From Pigoraptor vietnamica (Eukaryota; Opisthokonta; Filasterea): 28,386 nucleotides of DNA. The position numbers and the translations under genes are program-made. The notes under the pieces were generated by a model, which had not been told where the DNA came from, ran no database searches, and saw nothing but the letters and a program-made list of their open reading frames with translations. Positions 1 through 7,886 of the stretch are shown one piece after another (the stretch's first letter is position 1; the number at the start of each line of letters is the position of its first letter). The stretch spans positions 1-28,386 of the forward strand of contig CALSCQ010002694.1 in assembly GCA_943704525.1 (NCBI GenBank), in the 5' to 3' direction.

Positions 1-708
1 ACTCATCTGATCGGAATTGGCCAGGGTCGTCGCCAGAACTTTGGCACCACACACACGCACGCGCGTCGACAGCGCCTTTGACCGACCGGTCACGCCATGT
101 TACAGTTTAGCACCACTCGGTCGTCGCCTCAGCTCATCAGTTCGGCGTGCACATGGGCTACCATCGGGAGTAGGATAATCGTCTTCAGGCAAGGTACTCT
201 GAGGGTCAGAGACAACCCTAACCCAACAATTCTCTCATTTTCAAGAGCCCCGAGTGAAGATATTCCACGGTTCGCCGGAGTATGGTAGACGACGTCCAAA
301 TGAATGTATTGGAAGAAGCAAAGATGTGTGTCTAATATAGTCTCGGCGGTCGAGGCTGATCAGCGCCACCGGCTGCACGTGTCGGGAACAGTGCAAGTCA
401 CTGTCCCGATCAGTCGGGTCAGTCTCAGAGCCGGTACGGCCGTCGTCAGTCCCCCGCCTATTCCGGGGACTCACCGTGACGCACTGCGCGGCGCCTCCCG
501 CAATTTCACTGATTGTTGCTGCGCTGCCCCTTGCGCCAAGCACCCCTGTAAAGCAATCGTTTGACTTCACCCCGGATGGCGAGTATTTACTTATGTGAAT
601 TGCTCTGAGTAGTACTAACATAAATGGCTTCGCCGAACACAAGATGGCACGCTTACAAGGCCTTGTTCGGCGTGCTCGGCGCGTTCCCTGTGTGCTGTGC
701 TTGAAAGA
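1..708. other. Upstream region without a recognised gene
   Basis: I see no convincing exon here. Open frames on either strand are short or are shadows with no family resemblance and no plausible splice continuation. Around 340-500 the sequence is rich in short CCGG, CTGATC and CAGTC-type words, resembling the intergenic stretches near 10540-10810 and 27570-28000. The last part (about 600-708) should carry the promoter and 5' leader of the ER-protein gene starting at 709; no TATA box is evident. Confidence 0.5.
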
Positions 709-2436
709 ATGCGGGCGTTTGTTGCGCTGCTCGCGGCGCTGGCCGTTGCTCAGTGTGAGTACATGTGTGTCGCGCGCTGGTCGTTGTAGCGATCCCCTTC
801 TACTTGTTTGCGTCTCATGGTGGACAATTCGTACAGGCGCCGGTGCGTCTCGCGAGGCGTTGGACAGAGCCCTTGAGGGCATTGGTGAAACGGCGCGCGC
901 ACTCTGCAAGGAGCGCGCTGGGGTGCGTTTGTTTGCTTGTTTGTTGCAGCCCGCACGGCATCCAACTCTTCTAACCGCACTCGTGTGGCAGACGTTCGCG
1001 TCGCCTGACTCGTGGTGCGAGGCGCTCGAGAGCACCGTGGAACTCGCACTCCGCGCGCATGGTGAGTCACCCACCCTTGGAGCTTTGGGTGTTGTGGGTG
1101 AGTGCCATTAATCTCGCACGTGTGTGCTGCAGTGGAGCGATTGGCGCGCGTGAATACCGTCCCTCAAACGACGGTCATCGGCGTGCTCGGTCTCCCGGAC
1201 GTTACAACCAAGATTGTGAGTGTTTTGGGGAAGAGGGGGAGGGAAATTGTGACTGGTTTGTGAGTGTCTGGGGAAGGGACTGAGGCGGGGAGAGTGTGAC
1301 GGGTCAGTGCTGATCTCGACCGTCTTCCTCAGCGCACCGAAGTCAGTGCGATGGCCGACTGGATGTTTGCGACAAAAAAGAGCGAGTGGGTGGAGGATAT
1401 CGGCAATTTGGCGACCGACCTCGAGGACGATTGGAACGCCCGCTTCCGCACGTGGTTTGCGCAGGTGGGTGTTCCGTCGAGTGCTCGTGCACTCGGCTTT
1501 TCGCGAAGTTGCGCCGCGGCGCCCGTGCACGGCTGTCGCGCGAAATGTCACGGCATGACCTTCGGCCACTCCGAATGGCTCAACGGGTCAATTCGTTAAT
1601 GTATTGGCTTTCTGTAGTTAATTTTCCATCGTGCTTTGGCGCAGACGGTGAAGAGCCGCAAGGGCGAAATCCCCGAGCCCGACGTGCCCGCAAAGAAGAA
1701 GGAGAGGGATGCCACGGAAAAGCCCGACCGCCGGCGCCGTGCCGACGATGCGGCGCGCTCCGGACCGAAGGACGACATTGACGAGCGCTCGCGGCAGTGG
1801 GAGAAGGAGTTTGAGTCGCGGAGGGAGGAGCGCCGCAAGATGCGCGAGGACATGGAGCGCGAGTGGGCGGGCAAGTTTGACCGTCCCGACATGCCCGGCC
1901 GCGCCGGCGCCGGGGCTGGCACCGACGACATTGAGGCGCGCATCCGCGAAATGCGCGAGTCGATGGACCGCCGGCGGCGTGGGGAGGGCGCGGACGAGGG
2001 CGCGGGTGCGTTTGGCCCGCAGCCGCGGCGGAAGAAGTCGGACGACCCGCCGCCCGAGGACATTGACTACGACACGGCGGAGGGAAAGTGCCGCGCCTGC
2101 CAGCTGTCGGCGTCGTGGGTGCACGAGGAGCTCAAGCGGTTTCTCGACCGCCCGGGCTTTGGCCTCTCGGACAACCTCATGATGGCCGGGGCGCACCGCG
2201 CGTGCAGCAAGCACGTGATTGGGCGCGACTACGGCTCGTCGTCGTGGGACGACCCCGACCGCCGGCGCCGCGGACCGTCGATGTGGATGTCGATGCGCAA
2301 GGACTGCATTGACCTCGCCGAGCGCCACCGCGGGGACCTCCGGCGGCTCGCGGAGAGCGGGTCGGCGGCGGAGGCGTCGCGGCTCGTGTGCGAGGAGAAG
2401 GAGCGCGTGTGCCATGCCAAGCGGGACGAGCTGTAG
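709..2436 (+). CDS. ER-lumen protein with signal peptide, six-cysteine saposin/canopy-like domain and RDEL tail
   Basis: Exons read 709-754, 837-922, 950-1061, 1133-1215, 1333-1464 and 1645-2436, all in phase, giving 416 residues (425 if 923-949 is not removed). The start was chosen because it yields a clear signal peptide (MRAFVALLAALAVAQ). The protein ends in RDEL, a KDEL-class ER retrieval signal, so an ER-lumen location is well supported. Residues about 155-290 are highly charged and probably helical or disordered. The C-terminal domain has six cysteines (C302, C305, C340, C374, C402, C409) in the order CxxC...C...C...Cx6C, the arrangement seen in saposin-fold and canopy-type ER proteins. 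That similarity is by cysteine pattern only; no closer homologue is recognised. Canopy proteins act as co-chaperones or in ER quality control, but this role is inference. It converges with the acyl-CoA oxidase gene, whose stop lies about 220 bases downstream. Confidence 0.7.
923..949 (+). other. Candidate 27-base intron, or in-frame coding segment
   Basis: The segment begins GTGCGT and ends TTGCAG, is T-rich unlike its flanks, and looks like a miniature intron. It is exactly nine codons long, has no stop and preserves the frame, so it could equally be coding (VRLFACLLQ). Every other intron in the window is 58 bases or longer. The sequence alone cannot decide. Confidence 0.4.
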
Positions 2437-2656
2437 CTGGCACAGTTTGGCGTGACCTCTCAAATTAAAACACTATTCTGTTGCAATACTGAGACACTGA
2501 GACCTTCAGTCGCTATGTCATAGGCAGCTCCGTCGACTCAACTAAGAGAGAGAGACACTGCGACAACCCCGTTTGGCGGACAGAGTTTAATCGGAAAAAG
2601 CAAACAGGCAGACAACGCACGAGGAGGGCGCGGGAAAGGGGGCTTCTAAGAAGCGC

Positions 2657-5095
2657 TTACATCGGGCGCCCCTCGTTGTCGTTGTCCTTGACGTTGTACG
2701 CGCGCCAGTCGCGCGCAATCGGCGACGTGACAAGGTGCTCCGGGATGCCAAACGCCGATAGAATGTCCGACGACGCGGCGTACACGCGCTTGGTCAGGCG
2801 CGAGACCTGGTCGCGCACCCACCGGCCGCCCGAGGGGCCCACGGCGCCGTCGCAGAGGTACCACGCGAGGTGTCGCTCGACGTAGATGAAGCCGACGAGC
2901 TGCGCAACGAGGGCGAGCGTCTTGTTCCCAGAATCGCGCGCCGCCCGAATCGTCTGCTCCAGCACGATGCGCTCGCCGTACGCCGCGGCGACGTCCTGGA
3001 CGAGCTGCGACGACTCGTCCATCCAGACCTCGAACATGCGCCCGCCGTCCTTTCCGGCGCGCTTGGCGGCCTGCATGCGGCACGCAAGCTCGTACATGAG
3101 CGCGCCCTCGCGGTACCGCACGAGGGCAATTGTGTCGAACCCGCGCACCGCGTCGGTCGCGACGGAAAGCGCACGACGCGCAAGCCACGGCACGTAGTAC
3201 CATGCCGTGTGCGCGGCAATGGAGCGACGCGAGAGGGTCGTGAGGAGCTCCTTGGCGACCTTCTGCATGAGCACGGCATTGTCGCCCTCCGCCGTCGCGC
3301 CCGAGTGCTGCGTGTGGATGGGCGTGAGCGCTGCACGAAATGCACAGCGACGTTGGATTCGGGTGAAATCACATGCACATGGCCTTCGACTCTATGCGCA
3401 GTTCGTGGCTATCACAGGGTTGGACCATCGACTCTATGCGCAGCAGCGCCGGCGGATACGCAAGGCCCAAGGACTCACCCCGCCCATGATGAACTCGCCA
3501 AAGCGGTTGACGAGCAGGTAGCCCTGTCCGCCGCAGCGCTCGCGGCAGATGTTGGCGGCGCGCACGAGGTGCCACGTGATGGCCGGCTTGATGACGCAGC
3601 ACAGGCGCAGAAGCTCGTTGGACACGTCGCCGCCACGCGCCGCGGTCGTCGTCGTCTCGCGCGCGTACTCGTTCTTGACGTGGTTCAACCCGACGTTGAG
3701 GGCGACCGTCTCGGCGAGGAGGGGCACGAGGGCGTCCTGCTGCAGCTGGTTGGCCATGATGGGGCGGTCGCTCTTTCCCGTCGGGCCAAAGGCAAGGCGG
3801 GACGCGCTGTACCGCATCGCAACGAGCAGCGAGTGCTTCGCGGCCGTGAGGGACATGGCCGCAATGCAGATGCGCCCGCTGAGAAGCTGGTCCGCCATCT
3901 TCAGAAAGCGGCCGCGGCGGCTCGGAATGCGGCTCGTGACCGTGCCGTCCGGCGCGACGTCCGTGAACGCGTTGAGCAGGTGCGTCCGCGGCACGCGCAC
4001 GTGATCAAACCAGATTCGGGCGTTGTCGACGCCGTTGAGGCCTGCCGCACGCCGCGTAAGTCGGCCGGTCCGAGCGCACTGAACTGCAAAAGCACTGGCC
4101 ACACGCAGCGCGCCACTCACCAAGCTTGAGGCCCATGTCCTGGCACGTGACGCCCGGCATCGTACTCTTGAGGTCATCCGTGCGAATCTGCGGCGCACAC
4201 ACTTCCAGAGTGAGCACAAGGGCAAGTGCACGTCCAATCGAAGACATCGTTTGCGCCACCTGCACGAGGAAGCCGTGGACGCCGTGGTTCTCGCCGAGGC
4301 TGAGGAGCTGCGCGAACACAATCGCCCACTTGGCGTGCCGCTGGCCGTTTGTGATCTGCGTGGCGGGAGCTGGTCAGTAGGGCATGGATGCAGTGACAAG
4401 CGCTGTCGCCGCAGTGCGAGCGAGCGAGCGCGCATGCGTACCCAGTACTTCTGCGAGAGCGTCGTGGGGCAGTGGATGTCGAACTGCTGCGTGGCCGGGT
4501 CGTACGTCGCGGTCGTCTCCATCTCGACGGCGTTGTTGCCAAAGCCCTGCATGGCGCGGCGTCAGGGGCGTGCACGCGGACACACACACACCCAGTGCGC
4601 CTCACCAGCTCGGTCAGCGCAAAGCACCCGACTTCGTCGAGGCTGTCGATGCCCTTGAGAATGTGCGAAAAGCGCTCGCGGTCGCCAAACTTGAGCAGAG
4701 TGCCGCCGAACAGGTTCCACTGCACGGTCATCTTTGTCGAGAACGAGCCGTCGCACAGGGACGCGACCTCGTGCGCAGCAAAAATGCGGCGCGGATCCCT
4801 CTCAAAGTCCAGCACGCTGAACAGCTTGGCCTCGGCGGCGCGCTTGAGCCGCGCGAGAGCAAGGTCGCGCTCCTCGGCGAGCGAGAGGTCCTGCAGACCG
4901 AACAGGTCATCGTGGTGTCAGCAGTCGCCCAGAGGACAGAGACATTGCTTGTCAACGGAGGCATGGCTTGTCATTAGCACGCGCCTGCTTCGGGCGGAAG
5001 ATGTCTCCCCGGAGGACCTCCTTCATCTCGCGCCGCATGTCGTGGCTGTCGTTCTCAAGCACGTGGGCCAGCGCCTCCGCCTCCGAACGCGCCAT
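2657..5095 (-). CDS. Acyl-CoA oxidase (peroxisomal beta-oxidation, FAD-dependent)
   Basis: Exons on the minus strand: 5095-4985, 4890-4606, 4546-4442, 4355-4260, 4187-4121, 4041-3479 and 3307-2657, giving 625 residues. The enzyme oxidises acyl-CoA to trans-2-enoyl-CoA with production of H2O2. Recognisable blocks are GCFALTEL (about 125-132), the MPGV...LGLNGVDN block, ERCGGQGY, and EGDN, where E416 is at the position of the family's catalytic glutamate. The C-terminal acyl-CoA oxidase domain is complete, and the end (GIPEHL then SPIA) resembles plant long-chain oxidases of the ACX2 type. The first intron uses a GC donor. The start at 5095 is the weakest point; upstream exons are possible. No SKL-type C-terminal peroxisome signal is present (the protein ends GRPM), and no PTS2 is visible at this N-terminus. 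It is divergent from the Rieske-DUF455 gene. Confidence 0.85.
3386..3443. repeat. Direct repeat inside an acyl-CoA oxidase intron
   Basis: Two identical 16-base copies (TCGACTCTATGCGCAG on the plus strand) lie at 3386-3401 and 3428-3443, spaced 42 bases apart, within the last intron of the oxidase gene (3308-3478). No other copy was noticed in the window. Confidence 0.8.
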
Positions 5096-5362
5096 TCTCG
5101 AGTGCAAGGGCTGTTCGCGCCGTGTGTGTCGGTATATGCGCCTGCGCACTCTCTTGCGCCGTTTGCTGTGCGTCAGTTGCCTCTTTGTGTGCTGCTCCCA
5201 CGCGCGCGATCTGCGGAGCACGACGCAGCGGAGTGACATGTGCACAGTTTGGCTCAAGCGGAGCATTTGTCGGATGTTCTGTGTTACTGTCAGTAACAGC
5301 ACGTGCCTGTGATCCTGCTGGCGACAAAAGCCCAAGACCAGCCGTCAACAACGCGCCCTTGC
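5096..5362. promoter_or_regulatory. Divergent promoter region with palindrome and E-box
   Basis: These 267 bases separate the start codons of two divergent genes for redox enzymes. They contain a perfect 8-base inverted repeat with a one-base spacer (5282-5298, TGTTACTG-T-CAGTAACA), followed almost directly by a CACGTG E-box (5300-5305). The arms suggest binding of a dimeric factor; no transcription start can be fixed from sequence. Confidence 0.45.
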
Positions 5363-7661
5363 ATGTCCGTGACTGCGCTGCTCCGTGCACTGGGGGGCGG
5401 CGTGTGGCCGTCTGCGCGCGTGGCCCCTTCGCGCTCGTCCTGGGTCGCGCCTGTCGCCCGCTTGCGTTCGTCTTTGGGCACTGCGAGCAGCGAAGGGCTG
5501 CAGGAAGGGGCGAGACGCAGCATGGCAGGCTCCGATGGCGCCTTTGTCTCTGCGGGCATTCGTGCAGAGGAAGTTGCGCGCCGCGGAGCCGTGCGATTAC
5601 GCGCTGCCGCCGGTGACATTGCGCTCTTTTCAGTCCGTGGCACGCTCTACGCGCTTGATGCCGACTGCTCGCACGGCGGCGGGCCCCTCGAGTGCGGCAC
5701 CGTCGACATTGAGGATGTCTCCAGTGGAGGTGGGTGGTTGCTCTCTATTGCCATCGCCGCTGGCAGTCCTCTGACTTTGGTGTCGGCAGCTTGTGCGGTG
5801 GCTTGTCCATGGCACGGGTTCGAGTTTGACCTGCGCACGGGCGGTTCGTCGTCGGGGTTTGCACAGCGCACGTACGAAGTGCGTGTGGATGGCGAGGGAC
5901 GTGTGTCCGTGTGCGTGCCACCGGGCACTGCGTTGACGCCAGACAATGCACTGAGTCCCGTGCGCGACGGCGAGCACGCGGCGCCTGCGCAAGGCAAGTG
6001 AAATTGCCCCAGTGCGTGATTGGCCGAATTGCTCACCGTTGCGTGTCTTCGCAGCCGTCGCAGAAGACGCCGCTGCGTTGCCGACTGGCGCTCTCTCGGC
6101 GCGAGTGGCCCAGTCGACGCCGCGCTCGCTGTGCGAGTGGGCGGTCCACGTGTTACACACTGCCGATCCAGCAGCAAAGGTGGGGTGCGATGCCTCTTGT
6201 TACTATCGCCGTTTCGTGCGCCTGTTCCTCATTCCTGGGCTGCAGATTGCGGCGACGGAGGCGGCTGTGCGGGCGTGGCACGCGGGCGCGCTTGAAGTCG
6301 GCGGCGCCGCTCCTCCAGATGAACCACCGCGACACGACGGCCTCGTCATCGTTGCACCGGGGCGCGAGGGACGGCGCGGGCGTGGGGGCACTCTGGTGGG
6401 TCGTGGTCGTGCGTTTAGGGAAGGTTGCTGGCGTGCGTGTGAAGCGCCGAGAGTGCTGAGGCTGTCTGTTTTGGCGCGACAGGCAAGCCGCGTGGCCATG
6501 CTCCATTCAATGGCGAACATTGAGCAGTGGGCCATCGACCTGTCCTGGGACATCAGTGGGTTTGTTGTGCTTGGCTGCGCACTGCCCCGCGGTGCATGGG
6601 CTAATCTGCTCGCCGTGCAGTCGCCCGATTTGCGGCGTATCGCTGCGATGGCACCGACAGCGCCCTTCCGCGCGAATTCTTCACGGATTTTGTCAACGTG
6701 GCCGCCGACGAGGCAAAGGTAGGCTGCATTCGATGTGTCACCACCGTCCCACGGTCGTGGCTGATCCCCGCTTTTGTGGCACCGCAGCACTTTCGCATGC
6801 TCTCCGATCGCCTGACGGCCCTTGGGAGCCACTACGGCGCGCTCCCCGTGCACAAAGGTACGATTCGCGCGGCGGCTGCGTTGTCGTTTCCTGTGACTGC
6901 AGACAACTGTCCTCGTGTTAGGACAGCGGGTGACTGATCCACACTGTCCGCCAGGCCTGTGGCAGTCGGCGCGCGAGACATCGGGCAGTCTCCTTGCGCG
7001 CTTGGCGGTGGTGCACATGGTGCATGAAGCAAGGTTAGTGACGACAACGAACAGTGACGGCAGCCGTGTGTGCCGCTCACCAACCACTGCGGCTCCACAG
7101 AGGCCTCGACGTGCACCCAAAAACTGTCGCGCGCTTTCAGGCGCAGGGCGACAGTGCATCCGTCGACATGCTCGGCGAAATTTACAGGGTGGGCTGCTGT
7201 TGCGTCGCGTGTGCCGGGTGCCCTCCCGCCGCTGACACCGCCCGCTGCTCGCAGGATGAAATAACGCACGTGGCCGCGGGAGTGCGTTGGTTCAGCTACG
7301 TTTGCCGCAGCTCCAGTCCACAGATGGTGAGCTCTGACGCCTGACGCCCGCGTAGCTGCTCTTATTGCGAGCCTCTCACGTTATTGCGAGCCCTTTCACG
7401 TTATTGCAAGTCCTCTCACGTTATTGCGAGCCCTCCCACGCGCGCTCTCCTCCACAGGAACCTCATGCGGAGTTTCGCTTGTATGTGAGCCGTTATTTCC
7501 AGGGAAATGTCAAGCCGCCATTCAACAAAGCAGCGCGCGACAGTGCGGGCATGGTGGAGGACGTGAGTGAGCAGTGAGCCTGGCGTGTCGTGTACGTGTC
7601 TGACCGCGCCTTTGCGCAGTGGTACATGCCACTAGTCGCAGGCACCATGCGTTCATCGTGA
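5363..7661 (+). CDS. Rieske [2Fe-2S] - DUF455 (ferritin-like diiron) fusion protein, probably mitochondrial
   Basis: Twelve exons: 5363-5729, 5790-5993, 6055-6179, 6246-6395, 6483-6555, 6621-6718, 6788-6857, 6955-7033, 7101-7188, 7255-7326, 7458-7562, 7620-7661; 490 residues. The first about 50 residues are rich in Arg, Ser and Ala and poor in acidic residues, as in a mitochondrial presequence. Next comes a Rieske domain with cluster ligands in CSHGGGPL and CPWHGFEF. From about residue 190 the protein matches DUF455, a ferritin-like family: SMANIEQWAIDL, VAADEAKHF, the GLWQ...GLDVHP block, DEITHVAAGVRWF and a PPFN-type ending. The E and ExxH motifs are the expected diiron ligands. Intron 2 uses a GC donor. 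Known: DUF455 resembles diiron hydroxylases such as MiaE. Inferred: the Rieske part delivers electrons to the diiron site. The substrate is unknown. Confidence 0.85.
7362..7440. repeat. Four-copy 19-20-base tandem repeat in an intron
   Basis: Copies at 7362-7380, 7381-7400, 7401-7420 and 7421-7440 share the form TTATTGCGAGCCCTYYCACG with one to three differences each. The array fills most of intron 10 (7327-7457) of the Rieske-DUF455 gene and is AT-richer than its surroundings. Confidence 0.9.
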
Positions 7662-7886
7662 GCATACGCACGGTCGCCGCGAGCACGACAAGAGAATGTG
7701 TGACGCTACTGCGGGCGCCAGGCACCGCAGTCTGTTATTGAATGTACCGTGTCATGAAATCGGCGGGGTTGAGCGGTGTCGTGGCATGCATGGATTGCGT
7801 GCGATTGTGCGGCGACTGTGATTGGATGGGACACGCGTGTGACGCAAACGAGAGTGCGGCAGGGAAGTGCTAGAAGGGGAAGTGCG

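Noticed and set aside
241-1074. 277-codon minus-strand open frame
   Set aside because: It is low-complexity Arg/Ser-rich translation of GC-rich DNA, overlapping exons of the ER-protein gene.
1618-2463. 281-codon minus-strand open frame
   Set aside because: It is the Ala/Arg/Leu-rich mirror of the last exon of the ER-protein gene.
3333-3343. Alternative acceptor of the last oxidase exon at the upstream CAG (about 3333)
   Set aside because: It puts the exon out of phase with the preceding one; the acceptor giving a start at 3307 is in phase and gives the family's spacing before EGDN.
2870-4129. 419-codon open frame on the plus strand
   Set aside because: It is antisense to acyl-CoA oxidase exons; the minus strand has clear family motifs, and GC-rich coding DNA produces long antisense frames.
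7362-7440. CRISPR-like array
   Set aside because: The units are contiguous with no spacers and lie in a eukaryotic intron.
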